Below are positions 30,266 to 39,177 of a stretch of DNA of 64,000 nucleotides, in pieces; position 1 is the first letter of the stretch; each line of letters opens with the position of its first letter. A program made the position numbers and the translations under genes. Source of the DNA: Methanolobus tindarius DSM 2278. GTDB lineage: Archaea; Halobacteriota; Methanosarcinia; Methanosarcinales; Methanosarcinaceae. The notes below the pieces were generated by a model, which saw only the letters and a list, made by a program, of their open reading frames with translations, had not been told where the DNA came from and ran no database searches. The stretch lies in contig NZ_AZAJ01000001.1 of the NCBI RefSeq assembly GCF_000504205.1, positions 2,764,879 through 2,828,878 of the forward strand. Reading direction: 5' to 3'.

Positions 30266-31143
30266 TTCCTCCGGCTGATTGTGTGGAAGAAAGCATCGAA
30301 AATGGGAATGTCAGTGGTGAATGTGTAGAATTCCGCACCAACCCTGCTGCATGTATCACCGATGTGGTTGATGTGGTCTGTGAGCTTTTTCTGGTATTCG
30401 CTCTTTAAATCCTCGCTGATATATGTGTCAAGCTTAACACCGGATTCAAGGTCAATAAGCCTGCTGTGCCCGTGAATTTCAAGAGAACTTTCTGTCCTGT
30501 CAAGCACCTGTACAAGTATAAGGTCATGATCGGAAAAGCGGTAGATTGCGGATTCTATATCTTTAGGATCCTGCATGAAATCGGAGATAAGGATAACAAG
30601 TGATCGGGAGTGTATGGCTTTTCCGTACTGTATAGTACATTCATTGATGTCTGTTTTACCACCAATTGGAACCGTTTCAAGTCTCTCGATGGTTTTGAGC
30701 AAATATTTTCTTCCTCTTCTGGGTTTTGAGAACTCGACATTCTCTGCAAAGGTGGATATGGCAAACTTATCATTGTCCTTGGTTACAAGATAGGCAAAGC
30801 CAGCGGCAAGCATGGTGGCATATTCGAACTTACTGATTTCCTCTCCGCCGGTATAGTCCATACTTTTACTGGAATCCAGCAGAATGTGGGTGGTCAGGGA
30901 TTTATCTTCCTCGAACTGCCTGATATAGAGTTTCTCAGACCTCGCATATGCTTTCCAGTCAATGGACTTTATTTCATCTCCCCGGTTATACTCACGGTAG
31001 CCGATGGTGTCCAGTCCTCTTCCACTATGGATGGAACGTCTGCTACCAGCATATGCAGTTGATATTCTTTTCCTTACCATGAAGGTAAAGCGGTCAAGCT
31101 GCCTGAAGAACTCAACATCAATATTATGTCTCTTGTCGCTCAT
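30259..31143 (-). CDS. DUF58 protein
   Basis: A 294-aa member of the DUF58/VWA-like family. The diagnostic block 'YREYNRGDEIKSIDWKAYARSEKLYIRQFEED' at ~48-80 is followed by a degenerate MIDAS, LLDSSKSMDY. Family members work with MoxR AAA+ ATPases in assembling or activating protein complexes. The gene lies 34 nt downstream of moxR and overlaps the following VWA gene. Confidence 0.88.
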   Translation of the reverse strand: MSDKRHNIDVEFFRQLDRFTFMVRKRISTAYAGSRRSIHSGRGLDTIGYREYNRGDEIKSIDWKAYARSEKLYIRQFEEDKSLTTHILLDSSKSMDYTGGEEISKFEYATMLAAGFAYLVTKDNDKFAISTFAENVEFSKPRRGRKYLLKTIERLETVPIGGKTDINECTIQYGKAIHSRSLVILISDFMQDPKDIESAIYRFSDHDLILVQVLDRTESSLEIHGHSRLIDLESGVKLDTYISEDLKSEYQKKLTDHINHIGDTCSRVGAEFYTFTTDIPIFDAFFHTISRRKW

Positions 31144-31177
31144 TGCAAGTGCCCTTGTAAGTTAACGGCAAACAGCC

Positions 31178-32149
31178 TTACTTTATCTTCTCAAGTATGC
31201 TCTTGATAACCTGGTCAGTGGTCACGCCTCTTCTTTCAGCTTCGAAAGTGAGCACGACCCTGTGTCTGAGTACAGGATACGCCATGGCATCGATATCCTC
31301 GGCACTGACGTAATTACGTCCTTTGATAAGTGCCCTTGCCTTCGCTGCCAGGATAATACCAATGGATGCCCTTGGGGATGCACCGTATTCTATAAACTCA
31401 CTGCTGATACGTGTTGACATGACAATTTTGATAGCCCTGTTCCTGATATCATCTGCAACCGGAACGTCCCTTGTGAGTTTCTGAAGGTCAAGCAGTGTGT
31501 TCTTGTTAACAACCTTGTTGACACTTGGAGAAATTGATTTTGTATAGCGGTTTACTATCTCTATCTCATCTTCGTAGCTTGGATAATCTACAAGGATCTT
31601 GAGCAGGAACCTGTCAAGCTGGGCTTCTGGAAGCGGGAAAGTTCCTTCCATTTCTATGGGGTTCTGGGTTGCCAGTATGAAAAAAGGCTGCTCAAGGATG
31701 TACGTGTCATTTCCAACAGTTATCTGCTTTTCCTGCATGGCTTCAAGTAAAGATGACTGTGTCTTGGGTGAAGCACGGTTTATTTCATCAGCAAGCACGA
31801 TGTTTGCAAAAATAGGTCCGTATTCGAACTTAAATTCCTTGTGTCCGTCATTTTCTTCAATTATCTGGGTTCCTGTGATATCCGCAGGCATAAGGTCAGG
31901 TGTACACTGTATCCTGCTGAAGTTCAGGTCCATTGATTTTGATATGGTGGAAATTGTAAGTGTTTTTCCAAGACCCGGATTACTTTCCACAAGTGCATGC
32001 CCGTTACAAAGTATTGCGATTACTATCTGTTCTACCGTTTCTGCCTGGCCTACAACTACCTTTCCAATTTCATTGAAAAGGGTCACGAACATATCACCAG
32101 CCATTTTATATGTTTGTGACAGGTCCCTTGAGTTCATCTCACTAGCCAT
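31178..32149 (-). CDS. MoxR-type AAA+ ATPase
   Basis: A 323-aa AAA+ chaperone. Walker A 'ESNPGLGKT' is near residue 55-63, Walker B 'IVLADEINRASPKTQSSLLEAMQE' near 113-136, sensor 1 'FILATQNPIEMEGTFPLPEAQLDRF', and sensor 2 region 'SPRASIG'. MoxR ATPases remodel complexes containing VWA proteins, here encoded directly downstream. The 103-nt spacer before it (32150-32252) is AT-rich and could hold a promoter for the four-gene operon; the membrane protein upstream may also read into it. Confidence 0.93.
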   Translation of the reverse strand: MASEMNSRDLSQTYKMAGDMFVTLFNEIGKVVVGQAETVEQIVIAILCNGHALVESNPGLGKTLTISTISKSMDLNFSRIQCTPDLMPADITGTQIIEENDGHKEFKFEYGPIFANIVLADEINRASPKTQSSLLEAMQEKQITVGNDTYILEQPFFILATQNPIEMEGTFPLPEAQLDRFLLKILVDYPSYEDEIEIVNRYTKSISPSVNKVVNKNTLLDLQKLTRDVPVADDIRNRAIKIVMSTRISSEFIEYGASPRASIGIILAAKARALIKGRNYVSAEDIDAMAYPVLRHRVVLTFEAERRGVTTDQVIKSILEKIK

Positions 32150-32252
32150 TGTTATCTCCTTTATCTTTGTCCTGTGAATTAAGATGTATTAATAGAATTT
32201 TGTAAATTGTAAAATTATGATTGTTTTAAATTTTAATATGAATATTAAATGT

Positions 32253-33170
32253 TTAATCAGCCTCAGCCAGCGCTTCAAAGTATTCCCTGATGATAGTCTC
32301 GTAGCCATCAGGCAGTTCCTCATCATATGTCTGGGATGAAATTATACTTCTCTCGTAAGGTGATGACTGGTCAAAATCAGTATCAGATTCTTCAGATTCA
32401 TTTCCTTCTGAAAAACCCACGCCTGATCCGGCAGGTAGTGTGAGGTCAACTTCTTTCCCATCTTCAATGATTATTGCAGTGTCTCCTGTGAGATTCTCTG
32501 TAAGTGAATTACTGTCTTCATCACTTCCTTCGTCATCGAAAACAAAAATATCGTCTCCGGATGAGGTATCGTCACCGTTACCTATTCCAGGAATGCTGTC
32601 TACTACATCCCCAAGCTCACTCTGATCAAAAAGATTGGTGCGTACATCATGGTCTACTACATATACCGTTGTTGTACTGGAAACCAGGATAAGCACAACT
32701 CCAATTACCAGTTTACCTTTTATGAGAAGGGCTGATGAAGCAATAACTGCAATCTTTGATGATACCGAACTTAGAAGGTCTGCAACAATGAGGTTTCCCT
32801 CATTGGCATTATCATATGCTGTTCTCAGTTTTTCATGCAGTTCCGGGTTCTTTTTCTCAATAAGTGGAATTGCTTTTGTCTTATCATCTCTAAGATGACG
32901 AATCACTGTTATAATTAGTGAAAAGAAAGCTGCTACAAAAGATAATGCAAGAGTCTCAAATGCAATACTGATTCCCAGGATATCATAAAAAGTTCCTGCA
33001 CGGACTTCAAAACTACTGAGATACGGGAAAACCTGATCCATGCGGAAATAGAATAACAATAAATACAGAATTATTGCAGTTCCGAAAAAATCCAGAATTT
33101 TGTATAGCCGGCGATATTTTTTGAGTGCAGCTTCCTGTTTTTTAACAAAACTCCTGACGTCCGTATCCAT
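32253..33170 (-). CDS. Membrane protein upstream of the MoxR cluster
   Basis: A 305-aa protein with four hydrophobic segments (about 27-45, 67-90, 135-150, 155-175), then an acidic, Ser/Asp-rich stretch and a conserved-looking end 'LPDGYETIIREYFEALAEAD'. That ending resembles the tails of archaeal membrane proteins encoded next to MoxR/VWA operons. I do not know the family. It is on the same strand, 103 nt upstream of moxR, so it is likely the fifth member of the cluster. Confidence 0.6.
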   Translation of the reverse strand: MDTDVRSFVKKQEAALKKYRRLYKILDFFGTAIILYLLLFYFRMDQVFPYLSSFEVRAGTFYDILGISIAFETLALSFVAAFFSLIITVIRHLRDDKTKAIPLIEKKNPELHEKLRTAYDNANEGNLIVADLLSSVSSKIAVIASSALLIKGKLVIGVVLILVSSTTTVYVVDHDVRTNLFDQSELGDVVDSIPGIGNGDDTSSGDDIFVFDDEGSDEDSNSLTENLTGDTAIIIEDGKEVDLTLPAGSGVGFSEGNESEESDTDFDQSSPYERSIISSQTYDEELPDGYETIIREYFEALAEAD

Positions 33171-33218
33171 AATTGCACCGCTTTTTTCTGTAAGGTAAAT
33201 TTTAGTTTTCTGTATATA

Positions 33219-34106
33219 TCAGTTGGATTTACAACCGGAATCTAATTCCGGGTAAGAACCAAGCATTTTTAGCATCCCTACGCTCGACTCTATGTTATAT
33301 ATTGCATCTTTTATAATATCATCGCTTATTTTTCCCTCGAAGTCAATGTAGAAAACATAGTCTCCCAGTACTTTCTTTGATGGTCTTGACTCTATCCTTG
33401 TGAGATTGATATTACGTCCTGCAAATTCTCCCAGTATGGAATAAAGCGCACCCGGACGGTCGCGGTCAAGATAAACTATTATTGATGTTTTGTAAGGAAT
33501 ATCCGAATCCACAAGTCTCAGGGATTTGACTAAATCTTCTGCGGTCTCAGATCTTGCAATAACAACAAAACGTGTATGATTGTGTTTCCTGTCCTGAATA
33601 TCAGGCATCAGAATATCCAGTTTATATACATCTGCTGTTTCCGGGGAGGCTATTGCAGCCATTTCCTCAAATTCCATAGCAAGTTTTGCAGCATGGGACG
33701 TGCTTCCTGTGGTTCTCAGCTCTGCAAGCGGGAATGTCTTTTTCACAAAGTTGCGGCACTGTCCAAGAGCCTGCGGATGTGAAAGTATAACTTTGATATC
33801 TTCTTTTCTGCCATTTGAAAGAAGACAGTGTTCTATCGTAACAATGGCCTCACCGATGATGGTTACATCCTTTTCAAGAAGCAGGTCAAGGGTAACACCA
33901 ACTGATCCTTCAATTGAATTTTCAAGTGGCACTACACCAATGTCACATTCTTCATTTTCCAGCAGGGAAAAAACATCCTGAATATCCGAGCAATGCTCAA
34001 GATTATTATCTTCTCCCGGTACGTTTTCTGCAATCCACTGCTTTGCAGCTTTTTCTGAATATGAGCCTTTAAGCCCGAGTACTCCAATTCTCATTCTGTT
34101 CCTCAA
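33219..34106 (-). CDS. pheA: Prephenate dehydratase
   Basis: It converts prephenate to phenylpyruvate in phenylalanine synthesis. A 295-aa monofunctional enzyme: two periplasmic-binding-like lobes with 'GVVPLENSIEGSVGVTLDLL' and the catalytic TRF motif (HTRFVVI), then an ACT domain (~200-280) with ESRPSKK, the phenylalanine-sensing block, for feedback inhibition. Length is typical. It lies between the membrane protein gene and mscS, all on one strand. Confidence 0.95.
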   Translation of the reverse strand: MRNRMRIGVLGLKGSYSEKAAKQWIAENVPGEDNNLEHCSDIQDVFSLLENEECDIGVVPLENSIEGSVGVTLDLLLEKDVTIIGEAIVTIEHCLLSNGRKEDIKVILSHPQALGQCRNFVKKTFPLAELRTTGSTSHAAKLAMEFEEMAAIASPETADVYKLDILMPDIQDRKHNHTRFVVIARSETAEDLVKSLRLVDSDIPYKTSIIVYLDRDRPGALYSILGEFAGRNINLTRIESRPSKKVLGDYVFYIDFEGKISDDIIKDAIYNIESSVGMLKMLGSYPELDSGCKSN

Positions 34107-34133
34107 TGACCCTAATCTAAGAAAATCTTTTCA

Positions 34134-35312
34134 TCATTCTTGTTCAAGGGCTTTAAATATTTTCTTCTCAAGGTCTTCATGCCTGTTGTCCAGAAGAGTT
34201 ATGTCCTTCTCAGCAGTAACAAGCTTTTCTATATATTCATCATCTTTGTCATCTGGCATGGATGTTATATCCGGAAGGTCTTTAAGATCCTGTATTTCAG
34301 GGTTGATGTCTTCTTCAATTTTAGCAAGCATGCCGATCTGTTCTTTTAACTCTGCCCTTTTATCCTCATCAGGGATTTCTTTTATCTTATCTTCCATATC
34401 CTTTCTGCGGGCAGGCAGCTTATCTGCTATAGTATAAATCCTGTCAAGCATCTGGGCCATTATAGCTTTGTCAAAGATGATATCTTCAGTATGGATCTCA
34501 GGTTCTTTCTCTTTCGTGATTTTTCCTGTATCTTCTTTTGGTGGCATGCACACGTAGTCTTCACTGAACACTCTCTGGTTCATATATGTAGGCGAAACTA
34601 TCTCTATGTCAGAGTTATGCAGCTTATCAATTACATTCTTCTTAAAATCCGATCTTGCAGTGATTATCCTGTCAATATCCTTCAGAAGACCCCCGACTTT
34701 GTAGCTTATTGAGAAGTCGCCCAGTTTCTCTACATGCACAAAAGGATTTTCAAGTCCTGTAGTTTCAGCAGCCTGAAGAAGACTTTTTTCAATATCCTTT
34801 CTTGGTATATTGTATCCCAGTGAAACACCTGTAGTAATAATAGTACCTGATGACCTTATGGTTTTCAGGGGTTTTGATACAAGTGTCAGGTTAGGGATTG
34901 TAATCAGATCACGGTCAATAGACTGGACCTGAGTATGCAGGAAGTAAATCTCTGTAACCCTGCCAAAGGTTCCGTCGGTTTTGATGAAATCTCCTACCCT
35001 GAACGGATTAATCAGGCGGAGCATAATACCTGCCATTGCATTTGCCACAAAAGTCGTGGAAGAGAAAGTGATTATGGCACCGATGACAATACTCACAAAA
35101 GTCAGGACAAGGTTCTTGTCTTCAACGTTAATTGGCAATGTAAATATGGTGAGTAAAAGTCCGATTGCCAGTATTGATATGTAGATAATTTGCTGAATTA
35201 TCCTTTCCCTGGAAAAGAGGTTCTTTTTGTGGAACAGATAATTAAAGATGAGTATTAGTGAGAGGGTTACCAGTAATGATATTATTCCCGGGATTAATTG
35301 ATTTATGTCCAC
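34134..35312 (-). CDS. MscS-type mechanosensitive channel
   Basis: A 392-aa small-conductance channel-like protein. Three N-terminal membrane segments (7-26, 43-62, 72-95) and a pore-lining stretch 'TTFVANAMAGIMLRLINPFRVGDFIK' are followed by the beta domain ('GRVTEIYFLHTQVQSIDRDLITIPN'). The C-terminal ~130 residues are a charged helical extension not found in minimal MscS. Its role would be release of solutes at hypo-osmotic shock. It starts 28 nt before pheA on the same strand, so transcription may be shared. Confidence 0.88.
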   Translation of the reverse strand: MDINQLIPGIISLLVTLSLILIFNYLFHKKNLFSRERIIQQIIYISILAIGLLLTIFTLPINVEDKNLVLTFVSIVIGAIITFSSTTFVANAMAGIMLRLINPFRVGDFIKTDGTFGRVTEIYFLHTQVQSIDRDLITIPNLTLVSKPLKTIRSSGTIITTGVSLGYNIPRKDIEKSLLQAAETTGLENPFVHVEKLGDFSISYKVGGLLKDIDRIITARSDFKKNVIDKLHNSDIEIVSPTYMNQRVFSEDYVCMPPKEDTGKITKEKEPEIHTEDIIFDKAIMAQMLDRIYTIADKLPARRKDMEDKIKEIPDEDKRAELKEQIGMLAKIEEDINPEIQDLKDLPDITSMPDDKDDEYIEKLVTAEKDITLLDNRHEDLEKKIFKALEQE

Positions 35313-35462
35313 GTTTCCCCTCTTTTATTCTCTTTGATCTTAGTTAAGCAAACTCTCTTTGTTTTGCCCAGTGTTGATAATTTTGATAATCGCCTTAATT
35401 ATCATCAATTCATCCTATATATAATGTAGATTGTATAATGTAAATTTCCCCGGTGTCGCCAG

Positions 35463-35927
35463 TTAATACATTTCTTTATCGGTTTTTTCATCCCATTCTT
35501 TGAGAAGTTCGAGACATTCTTTCCTGTCAATGTTGATGATTTCCAGCGTACTCTTGTCGGCATCTCCTCTGATAAATTTGTAGAAAAGGCTGTCATCAAA
35601 CCCTATTGCTGCAACATCTTCTTTGTTAGTTCCAAAATACACTTTTGTTATTCGTGCCCAGTAGATTGCTGCAAGACACATGGGACATGGCTGTGAACTT
35701 GTATAAATCTCACAGTCAGAAAGGTCAAATTTGTCCAGGACCTCGGATGCCTGACGAATTGCCAGGACTTCAGCATGAGCTGTGGGGTCATTGGTAACTA
35801 ATACCCTGTTGTGTGCTCTGGATATTATTTTTCCGTCCTTGACTATAATTGCCCCGAAAGGTCCTCCATGATTGTGTTCCATTCCCTCCCTTGCTTCATC
35901 TATTGCAATCTGCATGAATTTTTCCAT
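35463..35927 (-). CDS. Nucleobase (probably guanine) deaminase
   Basis: A 154-aa zinc-dependent CDA-fold deaminase. The zinc site is visible as HAEVLAI (His and catalytic Glu, ~51-54) and PCPMC (two Cys, ~80-84). The 'NRVLVTNDPTAHAE' block and the short C-terminus ending KEMY resemble bacterial guanine deaminase GuaD more than tRNA adenosine deaminase TadA, which archaea do not generally use. Purine salvage is the likely role; substrate specificity is inferred. It is monocistronic with an AT-rich promoter region upstream. Confidence 0.82.
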   Translation of the reverse strand: MEKFMQIAIDEAREGMEHNHGGPFGAIIVKDGKIISRAHNRVLVTNDPTAHAEVLAIRQASEVLDKFDLSDCEIYTSSQPCPMCLAAIYWARITKVYFGTNKEDVAAIGFDDSLFYKFIRGDADKSTLEIINIDRKECLELLKEWDEKTDKEMY

Positions 35928-36169
35928 GAAACAGTATGACTATTTATTGGTTTTAAATGAAGTGGTAGATTCAACCGGTAAATTCGATGTTTTGAGATTT
36001 TTTTGTGAATTATATTTAAAATAAAACTTTATAAGGCATTTATTATGTCAGAAAATAAGTATTATAGCTTCATCATCATTTCAAAACTTTATCTTCTTTT
36101 AATCTGAAATTAAAGCTTTATTTCGTCTTTTCTATGGTAAGTATGTTTATATTTGCATTTGAGAATCTG

Positions 36170-36423
36170 GGAATTGTAAGATCGCATGTTAATGTACCAA
36201 CAACCAACCACCATCATCACCAACCACCAACAATGTACCACCATACATGTCGTACACCATCAATAACATGTGATCTTTCTACCAATCACAAAATCACAAT
36301 TTCATATCGTATACCACCAAACAACACTGAATAACAAATCTGAAAAACAATATCTGAAAAATCAGAAAAAGAGAATAAGAACAAAAACAGAGGAATATCA
36401 GAATTATAAGGAGGATTGGATAA
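36170..36423 (+). promoter_or_regulatory. Long G-depleted leader of the DUF4405 gene
   Basis: A TTTATATT box at ~36146-36153 predicts transcription from about 36172, giving a ~250-nt leader before the ATG at 36424. The leader is rich in A and C; I count only 8 G in 36241-36360. It includes many CCAACC/CCACC/ACCAACAA repeats near 36196-36245, and an A-rich second half that runs into a strong AAGGAGGA ribosome site. The 66-codon open frame across it (36134-36334) looks accidental. 35928-36169 is AT-rich with no recognisable gene. Confidence 0.6.
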
Positions 36424-36723
36424 ATGAAAAGACATACTCTTAATTATATAGTGGATATGCCACTATTATTACAGTCAGTCGTAGTAAGCGTAACAGGAGT
36501 TGTCCTGATGTATGGAAGCCATGGAACCAGTTTCCTTGGATTTGACAGCAGGGAACTTCTTCATATACATGAACAGATAGGGATACTGATGGTTGCATTT
36601 TCAGTAATACATCTGGTATTACACTGGAAATGGATGGCTTGCACAACAAAGAACTTGCTGACCGGTAAGAGCAGCCTTTCTGCAAAGTGTGAAACCGCAC
36701 AAGCAGTTCCGGTTGAAGACTAA
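36424..36723 (+). CDS. DUF4405 membrane protein
   Basis: A 99-aa membrane protein with two helices (~10-30, 52-70). His61, His65 and the paired His in 'LLHIHEQIG' and 'IHLVLHWKWM' sit on or next to the helices, a spacing typical of DUF4405 proteins that bind heme b. The strong ribosome site AAGGAGGA lies 10 nt before ATG. The unusual leader suggests post-transcriptional control. Confidence 0.75.
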   Translation: MKRHTLNYIVDMPLLLQSVVVSVTGVVLMYGSHGTSFLGFDSRELLHIHEQIGILMVAFSVIHLVLHWKWMACTTKNLLTGKSSLSAKCETAQAVPVED

Positions 36724-36923
36724 TTTATTAATTACAGGTATCTGGGATTTTCCCACTTATCTATAAGTTATTTCTATACTTATTTCTATTTTTCTGCTCT
36801 CCATAGTTCCCATAATTCCTATAATTCCTGTATATTTCAGATATTCCTGACCTTTTTTTCCGGCTTATCGTAAAGCTATTTATTCCTTCGCGTATTTCCC
36901 TGTTATATTATACTAAAGGTGAA

Positions 36924-38447
36924 ATGATGCAGCTAAAAGTTCAACCTATTGATATTAAGGTCGGCAAATACAAGGTAGTACTCAATACCATTGATGCCAA
37001 GGAAATGGGAGTAAATGAAGGTGACAGGGTAAGAATCAGGGATCACAGAGTCCTGACAGCTATTGTTGATTTCACAGAGGATATGATAGCTCCCGGAATG
37101 ATAGGGCTGTATCATGAAGTTCATGAACAACTTCAGAAAGAGTGGACAGAAACAGTTGAAGTTGAACCAGCAGAAAAACCAAAATCCGCACGCATAATCA
37201 GAAAGGTTATGGATGGCCAGAGGCTGGAAAGAGATGAGATTTATGAGCTAGTCAAGGATATTGTTGAAGAGAACCTGAATGATATTGAACTGGCTGCTTT
37301 CCTTACTGCTACCTACATTAAAGATATGAGTGAGGATGAGACCGAATGGCTTACCAGGGCAATGATTGATACGGGTGAACGCATAGAGTTTGCCACAACT
37401 CCTATCATGGACAAACACTCCATTGGTGGAGTTCCCGGAAACAAAATCTCTCTTTTGATTGTTCCTATTGTTGCAGCTAACGGCTTGCTTATCCCTAAAA
37501 CAAGTTCCCGTGCAATTACAGGTGCAGGCGGAACAGCGGATCTCATGGAAATTCTTGCTCCCGTAGAGTTCACAGCCCAGCAGATCAAGGAAATGACCGA
37601 GAAAGTCGGTGGTGTAATCGTATGGGGCGGTGCAACTAATATCGCACCTGCTGATGACAAACTTATCAGGATAGAGTATCCGCTTTCAATTGACCCGCAC
37701 TGCCAGCTTCTGGCTTCAATAATGGCTAAAAAAGGTGCAGTCGGAGCACAGAAAGTTGTTATGGATATTCCTACCGGAGCAGGTACTAAGATTCCTGATG
37801 TGAAAACCGGAAGGAAACTTGCAAGGGACCTTATCAACCTTGGAGACCGCCTTGGTATGGATGTTGATTGTGCGCTGACATACGGAGCTTCTCCTGTTGG
37901 AAGAACAGTTGGTCCTGCTCTTGAGGTTATTGAAGCATTGCAGGTTCTTGAAACAATGGAAGGTCCGAACAGTCTTATTGAAAAGAGTGCAGTTCTTGCA
38001 GGTATGCTCCTTGAGATGGGAGGGGTTGCTGCAAAAGGACAGGGTCATGACCTTGCAATAGAAACCCTGAAAAACGGCAAAGCATTTGCAAAGCTGAAAG
38101 AGATCATTGAGATACAGGGCGGAGACCCCAGTGTAACTTACAGGGATATCAAAGTAGGTCAGTATACCGCAGAACTGAAGGCTCCTACAAATGGATATGT
38201 ACTTGAGTTCCATAACAAGCGCATTGTTCAGATTGCAAGGCTTGCAGGCGCCCCAAATGATAAGGGTGCAGGTGTAAGGATTCACAAGAAGCGTGGTGAG
38301 GCAGTTGAAGCTGGTCAGCCAGTACTTACAATCTATGCTGAAAAAGAAGACAAGCTGGCAGATGCAATTAAAAATGCAAGGGAAGACCTTCCGATTGTTG
38401 TAGAAGGTATGCTTCTTGAGAAAGTTGCTGATGTAACAGAACTCTGA
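36924..38447 (+). CDS. deoA: AMP phosphorylase
   Basis: It splits AMP with phosphate into adenine and ribose 1,5-bisphosphate, the first step of the archaeal route that sends nucleotide ribose to form III RuBisCO. A 507-aa protein with the ~85-residue N-terminal domain typical of archaeal AMP phosphorylases, then the thymidine-phosphorylase-like core ('MDKHSIGGVPGNKISLL', 'SRAITGAGGTADLMEILAPVEF', 'KKGAVGAQKVVMDIPTGAGTKI'). Adjacent ATGs at 36924 and 36927 are both possible; AGGTGA at 36917-36922 slightly favours the second. The 200-nt spacer before it is pyrimidine-rich with a TATA-like TTATATTATAC just ahead. aTrm56 follows 11 nt downstream. Confidence 0.93.
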   Translation: MMQLKVQPIDIKVGKYKVVLNTIDAKEMGVNEGDRVRIRDHRVLTAIVDFTEDMIAPGMIGLYHEVHEQLQKEWTETVEVEPAEKPKSARIIRKVMDGQRLERDEIYELVKDIVEENLNDIELAAFLTATYIKDMSEDETEWLTRAMIDTGERIEFATTPIMDKHSIGGVPGNKISLLIVPIVAANGLLIPKTSSRAITGAGGTADLMEILAPVEFTAQQIKEMTEKVGGVIVWGGATNIAPADDKLIRIEYPLSIDPHCQLLASIMAKKGAVGAQKVVMDIPTGAGTKIPDVKTGRKLARDLINLGDRLGMDVDCALTYGASPVGRTVGPALEVIEALQVLETMEGPNSLIEKSAVLAGMLLEMGGVAAKGQGHDLAIETLKNGKAFAKLKEIIEIQGGDPSVTYRDIKVGQYTAELKAPTNGYVLEFHNKRIVQIARLAGAPNDKGAGVRIHKKRGEAVEAGQPVLTIYAEKEDKLADAIKNAREDLPIVVEGMLLEKVADVTEL

Positions 38448-38458
38448 AAACGATCAAC

Positions 38459-38992
38459 ATGCCTGAAAAAATAGTAATATTAAGACTTGGCCACCGTCCG
38501 CAGCGTGACAAGAGGATAACCACTCATGTTGGCCTGACAGCACGTGCCTTCGGTGCCGAAGGTATGCTCCTTGCATCGGATGATAAAAAGCTTTCAGAAA
38601 ACATTGCTGATGTTTCCAACCGTTTTGGCGGTGATTTCTATGTTAATAATGATGTGAGCTGGAAAGCTGAGATCAAAAAATGGAAAGAAGACGGCGGCAA
38701 GGTTTGTCACCTGTCAATGTATGGGATTAACCTCCCGGATGCGGTTCCTGAGATAAAGGACTGTGAAAAGCTTATGATAGTTGTTGGTGCTGAAAAAGTC
38801 CCGTTTGAGATCTATGAGATGGCCGACTGGAATGTTGCAGTTGGAAACCAGCCTCATTCAGAAGTTGCCGCAGTAGCCGTTACCCTTGATCGCATAGCGG
38901 GAACCGATCCACTGAGGGCAGAATTTGAAGGCGGGGAATTGACAATAGTTCCTGAGAAATGTGGTAAAAAAGTAATTGACAGGAGAGAATAA
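38459..38992 (+). CDS. tRNA (cytidine-56) 2'-O-methyltransferase aTrm56
   Basis: An archaeal SPOUT enzyme that methylates C56 in the T-loop of tRNA with SAM. This 177-aa protein begins with the typical 'VILRLGHRPQRDKRITTHVGLTARAFGA' block and has the knot-forming 'IVVGAEKVPFEIYEMADWNVAVGNQPHSEVAAVAV'. It is co-transcribed with AMP phosphorylase. Length and motifs fit the family. Confidence 0.93.
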   Translation: MPEKIVILRLGHRPQRDKRITTHVGLTARAFGAEGMLLASDDKKLSENIADVSNRFGGDFYVNNDVSWKAEIKKWKEDGGKVCHLSMYGINLPDAVPEIKDCEKLMIVVGAEKVPFEIYEMADWNVAVGNQPHSEVAAVAVTLDRIAGTDPLRAEFEGGELTIVPEKCGKKVIDRRE

Positions 38993-39002
38993 CGATTTCT
39001 CT

Positions 39003-39164
39003 TCAATCTCTTTTTACAGAAGGACCTTTGTAAATCCTTCTTCTTTCATAATTACCGTATCCCCGGTGTTTCGGATCTTCTCTTCTCTTTACATGCTGCT
39101 CGAAGAGTTCATCCAGTTCATCTTCATCAATTTCATCAGTATTTCTGTCTTTTTCTTCAGACAT
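39003..39164 (-). CDS. Small charged protein (53 aa)
   Basis: A short gene easily missed by length filters. It begins MSEEKDRNTDEIDEDELDEL, continues with an acidic helix and ends with a basic, Gly/Tyr/Arg-rich tail (GYGNYERRRIYKGPSVKRD). It starts 13 nt after the Nif3-family gene on the same strand and stops 11 nt from the converging aTrm56 gene, so it fills the gap exactly. The acidic-then-basic pattern suggests a protein that binds RNA or another protein. I do not recognise the family. Confidence 0.65.
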   Translation of the reverse strand: MSEEKDRNTDEIDEDELDELFEQHVKRREDPKHRGYGNYERRRIYKGPSVKRD

Positions 39165-39177
39165 ATTATCACAGAGA

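Noticed and set aside
36134-36334. A 66-codon plus-strand frame rich in His, Thr and Pro
   Set aside because: It lies across the A/C-rich leader, has no ribosome site, and its composition follows from the CCA/CAC repeats. It is better explained as untranslated leader.
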